Below are positions 43,901 through 51,801 of a stretch of 64,000 bases of DNA, one piece after another (positions within the stretch are counted from its first letter, which is position 1; every line of letters starts with the position of its first letter). This DNA comes from Devosia sp. Root436 (lineage in GTDB: Bacteria > Pseudomonadota > Alphaproteobacteria > Rhizobiales > Devosiaceae). The position numbers were made by a program, and so were the translations under genes. The stretch spans positions 62,001 to 126,000 of the forward strand of contig NZ_LMEM01000015.1 in NCBI RefSeq assembly GCF_001426345.1, read 5' to 3'. The notes beneath the pieces were generated by a model. That model worked only from the letters and a program-made list of their open reading frames with translations. It was not told the DNA's origin and made no database searches.

Positions 43901-44307
43901 CTCCTGCGATCGGCGCGTTCGATCAGTTCGACGATGGTGCCGTCGGGGTCGCGGACGAAGGCGACGCGCTTGATCATTTCGATGAAATAGGCCGGGCGCG
44001 GCGGCTCGATGAGCTCGACGCCGGCGGCAGCCAGCTTTTCGAAGATGGCGTCGACGCTCTCGAAGGCGAAGGTCAGGTGGCGCATGCCGGCTTCATGGGG
44101 CGGCACGTCGCGCGAGCGGGCGATGTCGGCATCGGGACAGGCGATTTCGAGCATGCCGCTGCCGGTATCGAGAAAGGCCATCTCGCCGCGCTCGTTCTTC
44201 TTGCGCAGGGCCAGGGTGAGACCCAGCAATCCGCAATAGAAGGCGATGGTGCGATCCAGGTCCCCACATGTCATGCCGACATGTTCAAAACCGACAAGGC
44301 CGTTCAT
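43897..44307 (-). CDS. VOC-superfamily (glyoxalase-like) protein
   Basis: A 136-residue single VOC domain pair: FEHVGMTCGDLDRTIAFYCGLLGL and MRHLTFAFESVDAIFEKLAAAGVE, with the metal residues in FEHV, and RDPDGTIVELIE. Glyoxalase I, fosfomycin-resistance and dioxygenase proteins share the fold; no motif fixes which. It ends 4 bases inside the DUF2442 end (convergent) and overlaps the Lrp gene upstream (ATGA). Confidence 0.85.
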   Translation of the reverse strand: MNGLVGFEHVGMTCGDLDRTIAFYCGLLGLTLALRKKNERGEMAFLDTGSGMLEIACPDADIARSRDVPPHEAGMRHLTFAFESVDAIFEKLAAAGVELIEPPRPAYFIEMIKRVAFVRDPDGTIVELIERADRRS

Positions 44308-44789
44308 TTGTCGTCGTCGACCACGATGGCGAAATCAAGCGGGAGGGCCGTGGTATATTTGATCTGGCCCATGGCGAAGGCGGAGCTGACATCGGTCAGA
44401 TTGATCTTGCTGATGAGCCGTTTGTAGAAGGCGTCATAGGCGCCGATATCGGGCACCACGACCCGCATCAAGTAATCGACCTCGCCGCTCATGCGGTAGA
44501 ACTCGACCACTTCGGGGAATTCATCGATGACGCCGGCGAATTTGCGCATCCAGGCGTCATTGTGCTCGTTGGTCTTGACCGAAACGAAGACGGTGACGCC
44601 GACATTGACCTTGGACGGGTCGAGCACGGCGACGCGACGCTGAATGACGCCGTCTTCTTCCATCTTCTGGATGCGGCGCCAGCATGGGGTGGTGGAGAGA
44701 CCTACCTTGCGGCCGATTTCGGCCACCGGCATCGTGGCATCCTTCTGCAGAAGCGTGAGAATTTTCCGGTCGATCTTGTCCAGCGCCAT
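44304..44789 (-). CDS. Lrp/AsnC-family transcriptional regulator
   Basis: A 161-residue regulator. The helix-turn-helix is ALDKIDRKILTLLQKDATMPVAEIGRKVGLSTTPCWRRIQKM; the C-terminal RAM ligand domain has VDYLMRVVVPDIGAYDAFYKRL. It is coupled to the VOC gene, which it may regulate. A perfect dyad lies 12 bases before its ATG. The effector amino acid cannot be read from the sequence. Confidence 0.93.
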   Translation of the reverse strand: MALDKIDRKILTLLQKDATMPVAEIGRKVGLSTTPCWRRIQKMEEDGVIQRRVAVLDPSKVNVGVTVFVSVKTNEHNDAWMRKFAGVIDEFPEVVEFYRMSGEVDYLMRVVVPDIGAYDAFYKRLISKINLTDVSSAFAMGQIKYTTALPLDFAIVVDDDK

Positions 44790-44800
44790 ATTACCCCCGC

Positions 44801-44813
44801 GAAATCAGATTTC
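44801..44813. promoter_or_regulatory. Candidate Lrp autoregulatory operator
   Basis: A perfect dyad GAAATC-A-GATTTC, followed by AT-rich half-repeats (CCGATTTCGG, CCGAAATTGG) to about 44845. It is 12 bases before the regulator's start codon. Confidence 0.5.
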
Positions 44814-44944
44814 CGATTTCGGTTCAATTCAGTCCGAAATTGGCGAAATACCTGCCACGTCCGCGCCGGATTAGCAATAATCTTGCGCCTGGGAAGTGAT
44901 GGGACTGCGTGAGGGGTTTGTTAACCATCCGGCTTCGTCCGCCC

Positions 44945-44977
44945 GACCTCGGGGTTCGACAGGCTCGCTGTGAGGTC
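44945..44977. repeat. Family A-like repeat, copy 4 (partial)
   Basis: GACCTC and GAGGTC flank GGGGTTCGACAGGCTCGCTGT. It is a shortened relative of the copies at 1408 and 17417, in the gap downstream of the nuclease gene. Confidence 0.5.
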
Positions 44978-44991
44978 TGCGGGCCATCGGG

Positions 44992-45465
44992 TCAGAAGGC
45001 CAGGCCGGAGAGCCAGCCGCTTATGCCCTGCGGGCGCGGGTGGTCGTCGCGCCAGGTGCGAGGGGCAGCGAAGTCGCCGGCCCAGATGCCCAGACGGTCG
45101 CGGCGGGCGGCGGCGTCCTCGGTCCAGTAGCGGCCCGAAGCGACGGCAAGGCCTTCGGCCACCATCACGGCGCCCAGATCGCGGCCGGCGACAAGGCAGG
45201 TGGCCAGCAGCCGATCATATTGGTCCACATCCTCGGGCCGGCAATCGGCCGGGCCGGCGGCCAGGAGGTCCGCCATTCGGTCGCGCGCCACGCGGCCGCA
45301 GGGCCAGTTGCGGCCATCGGCATTGGTGCAGGCCTGGGCCAGTTCGGGCGCATCGAGGCCGAGCAGGCGGATGCGATCGTCGCCGAGGCGGAAGCTGTCG
45401 CCATCGCTGGCGCGGCCCCGGCCGGAAACCGGGGAAGGTGGGCGATCGAGCGCAGCGGCAACCAA
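44992..45465 (-). CDS. Thermonuclease (SNase)-like protein, N-terminus uncertain
   Basis: 157 residues from TTG 45465. The SNase core is visible as ASDGDSFRLGDDRIRLLGLDAPE, then GRNWPCGRVARDRMADLL, CRPEDVDQYDRLLATC and VAEGLAVA. The catalytic Arg/Glu/Arg positions are partly kept. In frame directly upstream the DNA encodes a hydrophobic segment, GAILAIVVLVVLALVAAAL, typical of a signal anchor, but the only start before it is CTG 45549 (about 185 residues). The longer form is therefore plausible. Short SNase proteins of this kind are common in Rhizobiales and often periplasmic. Confidence 0.75.
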   Translation of the reverse strand: MVAAALDRPPSPVSGRGRASDGDSFRLGDDRIRLLGLDAPELAQACTNADGRNWPCGRVARDRMADLLAAGPADCRPEDVDQYDRLLATCLVAGRDLGAVMVAEGLAVASGRYWTEDAAARRDRLGIWAGDFAAPRTWRDDHPRPQGISGWLSGLAF

Positions 45466-45646
45466 GGCGAGGACGACCAGGACAACGATGGCCAGGATCG
45501 CCCCGCCGGGGCCGCGAAAGATGGTATTGCGCCGACTTCGCCGCTGCAGGATTTCACCGCCCGTTAACTACGCGCTCGCTAGTGTTGAGCGTAGCGTAGC
45601 GAATGCGTGTTCTGTTCGCATCATTTAGTAACGAGTAACGAGTTCC

Positions 45647-47173
45647 ATGGCCTCGCAGCCGGCTGTCATCGATGACGTCCGTTCACAGATGGGACGCGAC
45701 GGCAAGCGCGCGGCGCAGAAGACCGTGCTGGATGCGCGCCAGCGCCTGACCTCGAGCTCGGGCACGCGCGCCGATTTCGATTTCGAACTGATGCACGACT
45801 ATGCGCAGTCCCGCATCAATGCGGCGCTGCCGATGGCGGCTATCGTGGTCATCCTGTCCGTGGTGTCGAGCCTGTGGGTGCCGGTGGTCTTCACCTCGCT
45901 CTGGGCCGGACTGGTGATCCTGAGCCTGCTGATCGTCATCCTGATGGCGCGGCGGTTCAAGACCAGCGATCCCAGCAAGTTCAATGCCAGCCAGTGGACC
46001 ACGACATTCATTGCCGGCGAACTGGTCTATGGCCTGGCCTGGTCGATGCTGGCCCTGTTCACGCTGGTTGCGCAGCCCGAAACGCTGACGCCTGTGATGT
46101 TCGCCATGGTGCTGGTGAGCGTGGCGGCCAATTCGGTGGCAACCCATACCCTGCCCCCGGCCACGCTGATGAGCACGCTGCCGGTGACGCTGACGGTTTC
46201 GGCCAACCTCATCGCGCTAGGCGGCACGCTCAACTACACGCTGGGCGCGGTGGCCATCTGCGGCGAAATCTTCTTCGTCTACCTGGCGCGCCAGTTGCAC
46301 GGGACCGAGCTCGAAACCATTTCGCACCAGGCGGAAAAAGACGCGCTGATCGGCGAGCTGGAAGAAGCGCGGCAGATGTCGGACGAAGCGCGCCGGCATG
46401 CCGAACAGGCCAATATCGCCAAGTCGCAATTCCTCGCTACGATGAGCCATGAGCTGCGCACGCCGCTCAACGCCATTATCGGCTTTTCCGAGGTGCTGAA
46501 ATCGGAACTGCTGGGGCCCCATCAGGTGCCGCAATACAAGGAATATGCCGGGGACATCCATGGCAGCGGCCAGCACCTGCTCAACCTCATCAACGAATTG
46601 CTCGACCTGAGCCGCATCGAGGCGGGCAAGTATGAGCTCAATGAGGAAGTGGTGTCGCTGGTGGATATCGCCGAGGATTGCCGCCGCATGATGGAACTGC
46701 GCGCCAAGTCCAAGGGCATCGAGCTGGTCTACAATGTCGGCAACAACCTGCCCAAGCTCTGGGGCGACGAGCGCGCCATCCGCCAGGTGGTGCTGAACCT
46801 TTTGAGCAACGCCATCAAGTTCACGCCGCAACATGGCAAGGTGACCCTGGTGGTGACGCGCAGCGGGGATGGCGGGCAGTTCATCTCGGTCAAGGATAAC
46901 GGGCCGGGCATTCCCGAGGATGAGATCGAGACCGTGCTCTCCTCATTCGGCCAGGGCTCGCTGGCGCAGAAGACGGCCGAACAGGGCGCCGGGCTGGGCC
47001 TGCCCATCGTGCAGAAGATCATGGAACTGCATCAGGGACGGTTCGACCTGTTCAGCAAGCTGCGCTTCGGCACCGAGGTCATCGCCACCTTCCCGCGGGC
47101 GCGGGTCATGGATGCGCTGGCGCCGGTGGTGGAGAAGCGCAACAAGCTCGAAATCTTCTCGGAAGCGGGTTAG
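45647..47173 (+). CDS. Membrane sensor histidine kinase of the PleC/DivJ/PdhS type
   Basis: A 508-residue kinase. About five to six transmembrane helices lie between residues 64 and 215. The phospho-acceptor is His268 in FLATMSHELRTPLNAIIGFSEVL, followed by LLNLINELLDLSRIEAGKYEL, the hallmark of the cell-cycle DivJ/PleC/PdhS kinases that act on DivK. The ATPase shows NLLSNAIKFT, DNGPGIP and GAGLGLPIVQKIME. No periplasmic sensor domain is large enough to name. The regulator it serves is not in the window. It is convergent with higA, overlapping by 4 bases. Confidence 0.9.
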   Translation: MASQPAVIDDVRSQMGRDGKRAAQKTVLDARQRLTSSSGTRADFDFELMHDYAQSRINAALPMAAIVVILSVVSSLWVPVVFTSLWAGLVILSLLIVILMARRFKTSDPSKFNASQWTTTFIAGELVYGLAWSMLALFTLVAQPETLTPVMFAMVLVSVAANSVATHTLPPATLMSTLPVTLTVSANLIALGGTLNYTLGAVAICGEIFFVYLARQLHGTELETISHQAEKDALIGELEEARQMSDEARRHAEQANIAKSQFLATMSHELRTPLNAIIGFSEVLKSELLGPHQVPQYKEYAGDIHGSGQHLLNLINELLDLSRIEAGKYELNEEVVSLVDIAEDCRRMMELRAKSKGIELVYNVGNNLPKLWGDERAIRQVVLNLLSNAIKFTPQHGKVTLVVTRSGDGGQFISVKDNGPGIPEDEIETVLSSFGQGSLAQKTAEQGAGLGLPIVQKIMELHQGRFDLFSKLRFGTEVIATFPRARVMDALAPVVEKRNKLEIFSEAG

Positions 47174-47478
47174 GCAGCCGTATTCAGGGGATGCGCGCGC
47201 TCGATGCGTTCGCGCTCCTGCGGGTCGTTCATGGCGTTCCAGAGATCGGTGCGACGCTGCACGTTCAGCCAGAAATCGGGCGTCGTACCGAGAACCCGAG
47301 CAAGGATGAGCGCCGTCGGCGCCGTGACGCTCCGCCTGTTGTTGCAGAGCTCGTTCACGTGCTTGCGTTGTACGCCCATGGCATCAGCCAAAGCCCCCTG
47401 GGTCAGCCCCAATGGCCCGAGAAACTCTTCCAGCAGAATTTCTCCCACCGTTACCGGCCTACGCGTCGTCTGCAACAT
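47170..47478 (-). CDS. higA: HigA-family antitoxin
   Basis: A 102-residue XRE-type DNA-binding antitoxin. RRPVTVGEILLEEFLGPLGLTQGALADAMGVQRKHVNELCNNRR is the HigA helix-turn-helix, with the family end TPDFWLNVQRRTDLW. It starts at ATG 47478 with GAGG six bases upstream; GTG 47490 is an in-frame alternative. It follows higB in the toxin-first order of HigBA systems and probably represses the pair through the dyad at 47800. Confidence 0.92.
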   Translation of the reverse strand: MLQTTRRPVTVGEILLEEFLGPLGLTQGALADAMGVQRKHVNELCNNRRSVTAPTALILARVLGTTPDFWLNVQRRTDLWNAMNDPQERERIERAHPLNTAA

Positions 47479-47486
47479 GATCGACC

Positions 47487-47777
47487 TCACCTATAGCTGT
47501 GATCATCGAGATAAACCTGATCAAGCTGGCCATCGGCCCAACGAAAGATCAGCCGCCAGCGCTGGTTGACCCTGATCGAATGCCAGCCATCAAGCTGACC
47601 ACGCAGTTTCTCGCAGTGATTGCTCGGCGGCACCCGCAAGTCCTGCTCGGAAACCGCGTCATCCAACATCTGCAACTTCCGAAACAGGCGTTGCTCCAAA
47701 TCAGGCGGGATGCGCGACGACCTCACGTCATCTACGAAGAACGCTTCAAGCCAGTTGTCGCGAAAGCTGCCGATCAT
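47487..47777 (-). CDS. higB: HigB-family toxin (RelE/ParE superfamily)
   Basis: A 96-residue mRNA interferase type toxin. RKLQMLDDAVSEQDLRVPPSNHCEKLRGQLDGWHSIRVNQRWRLIFRW is the HigB core with the basic catalytic residues near GWHSIRVNQRWRL, and it ends with DDHSYR. Length is normal and the frame intact, so the module may be active. It is upstream of higA by 8 bases. A perfect dyad 23 bases before its ATG is the likely operator. Confidence 0.92.
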   Translation of the reverse strand: MIGSFRDNWLEAFFVDDVRSSRIPPDLEQRLFRKLQMLDDAVSEQDLRVPPSNHCEKLRGQLDGWHSIRVNQRWRLIFRWADGQLDQVYLDDHSYR

Positions 47778-47799
47778 GGATCACCACCATCTGCACCAA

Positions 47800-47818
47800 T
47801 GTACCACTCCTAGGTACA
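47800..47818. promoter_or_regulatory. Operator dyad of the higBA module
   Basis: Perfect inverted repeat TGTACC-N7-GGTACA (47800-47805 and 47813-47818), 23 bases before the HigB start codon, where HigA sites usually lie. Confidence 0.65.
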
Positions 47819-47827
47819 AATCGCAAA

Positions 47828-48850
47828 TCAACCTTCCTTGCCGCTGACGGCAGCGCTTTCGAAGGTGGCCATGTTGTTGTGGAGGTGGAGGGCGGTTTTC
47901 GCCAGGACGGCGGCCAGGGCGGCGCCGCTGCCTTCGCCGAGGCGCATGCCGAGATCGAGCAGGCCCTTCCGGTCCATGGCCTGCAAGGCGCGGGCGTGGG
48001 CGGATTCAGCCGAGACATGGGCGAAAATGCAGTGGTCGATGGCGGCCGGATTGACGGCGTGGGCGATGGCGGCTGCCGCGGTGGCGACGAAGCCATCGAC
48101 GATGACGGGCACTTTCTGGTGGCGGGCGGCAAGCAGGGCGCCAAGCATGGCGGCGATTTCGCGGCCGCCGAGGCGGGCCAGGATGGCCAGCGGATGATCA
48201 AGCTCACCGGCATGGCGGGCCAGGGCGCGATCGACGGCATCGGCCTTGCGGGTCAACCCTGCATCATCGACGCCGGTGCCGCGGCCGACCCAATCGGCGC
48301 CGGTGCCGCCATAAAGTGCGGCGTAGATAGCTGCGGCGACAGTGGTATTGCCGATGCCCATTTCGCCGATGCAGATCAGGTCCGGCTTGCCGGCAATGGC
48401 TTCCATGCCATAGGCGATGGTGGCGGCGCACATCTTGTCGTCGAGCGCGGGTTCGAGGGTGATATCGCCAGTGGGCAATTCGAGGGCCAGCTCGAACACG
48501 CGCAGGTTGATTTCGTGGAGGGCGCAAATCTGGGAGATGGCGGCGCCGCCATTGGTGAAATTGGCGACCATCTGGGCCGTCACTTCGCGCGGAAAGGCGG
48601 AGACGCCCTGGTCGGTGACGCCGTGATTGCCGGCGAAGATGGTGACCATGGGGTTGTCGAGCCGGGGCTGTGCCCTGCCCTGCCAGCGCGCGAGAAATTC
48701 GACCAGTCCCTCCAGCGCGCCGAGCGATCCGGCCGGCTTGGTAAGTTGCGCATCGCGGGCGCGGACGGCTGCCACCGCGGCTTCGTCGCCATCGGGCGGC
48801 AGCGTCAGGAGCTCGATGACATCGGCATAGGCGGGGCTGATCGGGGGCAT
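47828..48850 (-). CDS. cobT: Nicotinate-nucleotide:dimethylbenzimidazole phosphoribosyltransferase
   Basis: A 340-residue enzyme activating dimethylbenzimidazole for the lower ligand of cobalamin. Blocks: KPAGSLGALEGLVEFLARWQG, FAGNHGVTDQGVSAFP, GEMGIGNTTVAAAI, GRGTGVDDAGLTRK, and the catalytic Glu in LGEGSGAALA near the C-terminus. It is divergent from cobS with 47 bases between. Together they carry out the nucleotide-loop assembly steps; cobU, cobC and corrin genes are not here. Confidence 0.95.
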   Translation of the reverse strand: MPPISPAYADVIELLTLPPDGDEAAVAAVRARDAQLTKPAGSLGALEGLVEFLARWQGRAQPRLDNPMVTIFAGNHGVTDQGVSAFPREVTAQMVANFTNGGAAISQICALHEINLRVFELALELPTGDITLEPALDDKMCAATIAYGMEAIAGKPDLICIGEMGIGNTTVAAAIYAALYGGTGADWVGRGTGVDDAGLTRKADAVDRALARHAGELDHPLAILARLGGREIAAMLGALLAARHQKVPVIVDGFVATAAAAIAHAVNPAAIDHCIFAHVSAESAHARALQAMDRKGLLDLGMRLGEGSGAALAAVLAKTALHLHNNMATFESAAVSGKEG

Positions 48851-48897
48851 GGCGAGTCGGTCTGGTTCGGGTTAGGAAGGACGGGACTTGTTGCCGA

Positions 48898-49746
48898 TTG
48901 CAGGACGAAAAGCAATTGAACCTGGATGAACCTTCCGTCGAACCAGCCGAACCGAGCGGCCCCCGCGCGCCTGCCGGGGGCATCGGGCTGCGCGATGACT
49001 TCATCATGGCTTTGCGTTTCTTTTCGCGGCTGCCGACAGGGGAAACGCCGCATCAGACGCCGGACCTGGGCCGCATCGCCATGGCGCTGCCGCTGGCCAG
49101 CGTGGTCATCGGCATCGGGCCCACCTTGCTGCTGATCGGTGGCGTGCTGGTCGGGCTGCCGAGCTATTTTGCAGCGGCGCTGGCGGTGGGCGCCATGGTG
49201 ACAGCAAGCGGGGCGATGGCCGAGGATGCCCTGGCTGATGCCGCCGATGGGCTGTTTGGCGGGCACACGATCGAGCGACGGCTGGAGATCATGAAGGACA
49301 GCCGGCACGGCACCTATGGGGTGGCGGCGCTTTGCCTGTTCCTGCTGCTGCGGGTGACGGCTTTGGGGGCGGTCGCGGCGATCAACCCGCTGGTAGCGGG
49401 GGCGATGTGGCTGGCAGCCAGCATTGCCGGACGCTCGGGCGCGCTATGGGTGGCGGTGGCGCTGCCGCCGGCACGGGCGGACGGCGCATCGGCGACGGCG
49501 GGGCGGCTGCCGCTGCGGGGCTTTGCGGTGGGCGGGGTGTTTGCATCGGTGCTGCTGTTCCTGCTGGGCGGGCCGGCGACGAGTCTCGTGGGGCTTGGCG
49601 TGGCGCTGCTGCTGGCCGTGGCGGTGATCGCGGGGTGGACGGCACTATGCCGGCGACTGGTGGGCGGGCAGACCGGCGACCTGATCGGGGCACTGGGGGC
49701 GCTGGTGGAGATTGCGGTGCTGGCGGGATTGCTGCCGTTTGCCTGA
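48898..49746 (+). CDS. cobS: Adenosylcobinamide-GDP ribazoletransferase (cobalamin synthase)
   Basis: A 282-residue inner-membrane enzyme joining adenosylcobinamide-GDP and alpha-ribazole. DDFIMALRFFSRLPTGE, MAEDALADAADGLFGGHTIERRLEIMKDSRHGTYG (the conserved acidic and basic motif) and LVGGQTGDLIGALGALVEI identify it; five or six helices are visible. TTG 48898 is the apparent start and has no close ribosome site; ATG 49006 would begin too late. It is divergent from cobT. Confidence 0.93.
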   Translation: MQDEKQLNLDEPSVEPAEPSGPRAPAGGIGLRDDFIMALRFFSRLPTGETPHQTPDLGRIAMALPLASVVIGIGPTLLLIGGVLVGLPSYFAAALAVGAMVTASGAMAEDALADAADGLFGGHTIERRLEIMKDSRHGTYGVAALCLFLLLRVTALGAVAAINPLVAGAMWLAASIAGRSGALWVAVALPPARADGASATAGRLPLRGFAVGGVFASVLLFLLGGPATSLVGLGVALLLAVAVIAGWTALCRRLVGGQTGDLIGALGALVEIAVLAGLLPFA

Positions 49747-49839
49747 CAGGGAACCTTCTGCCGGTTCCAGCCTTGAAATTGGCGTGGGCGATGCCTTTAT
49801 CGTCTTGAAGGACAACACGAACCGGACGGAGGCGCAGGC

Positions 49840-50526
49840 ATGATCTTCATCGGCATTGCGCTGGTCATCGCGGTGGGCATAGCGCTGCTCATCAGCGCCG
49901 ATGCCGGCAGCATGGTGGGGCTGACGCAGGCGCAGACGGGGCAACTGGTGCCCTTGCTGGTGATCCTGATCGTGTTTGCGGGCGGGCTGTTCACGCGGCG
50001 GCGCAAGGCCTCGGAACTGATGGGCGGCGTGTTGCTGTGGGCCGGCATTTTCGGGGTCGCGGCGCTGACCTATGCCTATCGGGATGAGTTGACGGGCGTG
50101 GCGGCGCGCATTGCCGGAGAATTCCGCCCGGGCGTGGCGGTGATCGATGCCGAGGCCGGCAGCGCCACGTTCCGCCGCGGCATGGGCGGGCATTTCGAGA
50201 TCAACGCCACGGTCAACGGGCATACGACGCCAATGATCTTCGACACCGGCGCCAGCGCCGTGGTGCTGACCATCGCCGATGCCAAGGCGGCGGGGATCGA
50301 TACCAAGGGGCTGGCCTTCACCATTCCGGTATCCACCGCCAATGGCACCGGGCGGGCGGCGCGGGTGCGGCTCGACCGCATCGAGGTGGGCGGCATTGCG
50401 CGCGAGGGCGTGGTGGCCTTCATCACCGAAAGCGGCGCGCTGGATACGAGCCTGCTGGGCATGACATTCCTGGAAACGCTCAGCCGCTACAGCGTGACGC
50501 AGAATTCGCTGGAGCTGCTGGATTGA
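49840..50526 (+). CDS. Retropepsin-like aspartic protease (clan AA, TIGR02281 type)
   Basis: A 228-residue membrane protein. Three helices at about residues 2-20, 35-50 and 58-78 precede a periplasmic single-lobe pepsin domain with the catalytic motif IFDTGASAVVLT (Asp135). GHFEINATVNG and VRLDRIEVGGIAREGV follow the fold and the chain ends LLGMTFLETLSRYSV. Members form homodimers to make one active site, and the family is widespread in alphaproteobacteria with unknown substrates. It is monocistronic and followed by a family A double hairpin. Confidence 0.9.
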   Translation: MIFIGIALVIAVGIALLISADAGSMVGLTQAQTGQLVPLLVILIVFAGGLFTRRRKASELMGGVLLWAGIFGVAALTYAYRDELTGVAARIAGEFRPGVAVIDAEAGSATFRRGMGGHFEINATVNGHTTPMIFDTGASAVVLTIADAKAAGIDTKGLAFTIPVSTANGTGRAARVRLDRIEVGGIAREGVVAFITESGALDTSLLGMTFLETLSRYSVTQNSLELLD

Positions 50527-50530
50527 TGTG

Positions 50531-50658
50531 CCACGCCCTCGTGGTTCGAGGCTCGCGAAGAGCTCGCACCTCACCATGAGGGCTACTGGAACACCGAGCC
50601 AAAAGTAGCCCTCATGGTGAGGCGGGAGCGCAGCGACCCTCGAACCACGAGGGCGTGG
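50531..50658. repeat. Family A composite repeat, copy 5: nested double palindrome
   Basis: Outer arms of 21 perfect bases at 50531-50551 (CCACGCCCTCGTGGTTCGAG and one more G) and 50638-50658. Inside, a second perfect palindrome of 19-base arms at 50569-50587 (CCTCACCATGAGGGCTACT) and 50604-50622. The element starts 5 bases after the protease stop and ends 8 bases before dusA's stop, between convergent genes. Confidence 0.85.
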
Positions 50659-50665
50659 TTTGGAC

Positions 50666-51655
50666 CTAACTCGCCTCCGCCAGGCGTGGGCGAGTGACGG
50701 CGTCCAGCGCGCGGAACATGATGGACGAATCCGCGCCGGGCCTGCAGGCGTCGACGCTGAGGATCTGGCGAAACTGGCGGGCGCCGGGCAGGCCGTTGGC
50801 GAGGCCGAGCATGTGGCGGGCGATATTGTTGATGCGCGTGCCCCCGGCAGCCTCGCGGTCGGCATAGCCGGCCATGGCCTGCATGATGGCCTCGAGCGTG
50901 GGGATATCGGTCGTGGCGCCGAAAAAGCGGCGATCGACTTCGGCCAGCAGCATGGGGCTGTGATAGGCGGCGCGGCCGAGCATGACGCCGTCCATGTGGG
51001 CCAGTTCGGCTTCGGCGGCTTCGAGGGTTTCGAGGCCGCCATTGATCATCACCGGCAGCGGGGCCAGGCGGGCGCGCAGGCGATGCACGCGCTCGTAATC
51101 GAGCGGCGGGATGGTGCGGTTTTCCTTGGGGGAGAGGCCCTTGAGCCAGGCCTTGCGGGCATGGACATAGAGTGCGTCGACGCCTGAGGCGACCATGGCA
51201 TCGGCGAAGCGGTCGAGGCTTTCCTCGGTATCCTGATCGTCGATGCCGATGCGGCATTTGACGGTCACCGGCCGGTCGGTGACTTCGCGCATGGCGCGCA
51301 CGCAATCGGCCACCAGGTCGGGTTCGGCCATGAGGCAGGCGCCGAAGCGGCCCGACTGCACGCGATCGGAGGGGCAACCGACATTGAGGTTGATCTCGGC
51401 ATAGCCGAAGGCCTCGGCGAGGCGCGTGGCATTGGCCAGCTCGGCTGGGTCGGAGCCGCCCAATTGCAGTGCGACGGGCTGCTCGAAGGCGTCAAAGCGC
51501 AGATGGCGCTGGGCATCGCCATGCACGATGGCGGCGCTGGTGACCATTTCGGTGAACAGCAAAGCCTCGCGCGTCAGCAGACGGTGGAGGAACCGGCAAT
51601 GACGATCGGTCCAATCCATCATCGGGGCTACGGAAAAGCGGCGGGCGCGATTCAC
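50666..51655 (-). CDS. dusA: tRNA-dihydrouridine synthase A
   Basis: A 329-residue FMN enzyme reducing uridine-20 in the D-loop of tRNA. RRFSVAPMMDWTDRHCRFLHRLL is the DusA opening; NLNVGCPSDRVQSGRFGACLM has the catalytic cysteine; HARKAWLKGLSPKENRTIPPLDYERV and NGGLETLE follow. GTG 51655 is the best start by family length; TTG 51718 is also open. It is on the same strand as the seven-gene catabolic operon and 147 bases after it, so it may receive read-through. Confidence 0.94.
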   Translation of the reverse strand: MNRARRFSVAPMMDWTDRHCRFLHRLLTREALLFTEMVTSAAIVHGDAQRHLRFDAFEQPVALQLGGSDPAELANATRLAEAFGYAEINLNVGCPSDRVQSGRFGACLMAEPDLVADCVRAMREVTDRPVTVKCRIGIDDQDTEESLDRFADAMVASGVDALYVHARKAWLKGLSPKENRTIPPLDYERVHRLRARLAPLPVMINGGLETLEAAEAELAHMDGVMLGRAAYHSPMLLAEVDRRFFGATTDIPTLEAIMQAMAGYADREAAGGTRINNIARHMLGLANGLPGARQFRQILSVDACRPGADSSIMFRALDAVTRPRLAEAS

Positions 51656-51801
51656 GATGGCTGTCTGTGCGGTATCAATGCGTTGCACGGTTTGGTGTGC
51701 GCTCCGTCCTGCAAGCAAAGGCGACCCGTTCGATCCGAAGCGGGGGCGGTGTTTCGGTTGCGGCGACCTATACTATAGGACCGAGGCGGTACCAAGCCGG
51801 T

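Noticed and set aside
48851..48897. Possible cobalamin riboswitch between cobT and cobS
   Set aside because: Only 47 bases separate the divergent starts, too short for a B12 riboswitch, and no B12 box is seen.
49750..49768. GGAACC-N7-GGTTCC inverted repeat after cobS as a terminator
   Set aside because: The stem is short and no T-tract follows, so it is unlikely to terminate transcription.
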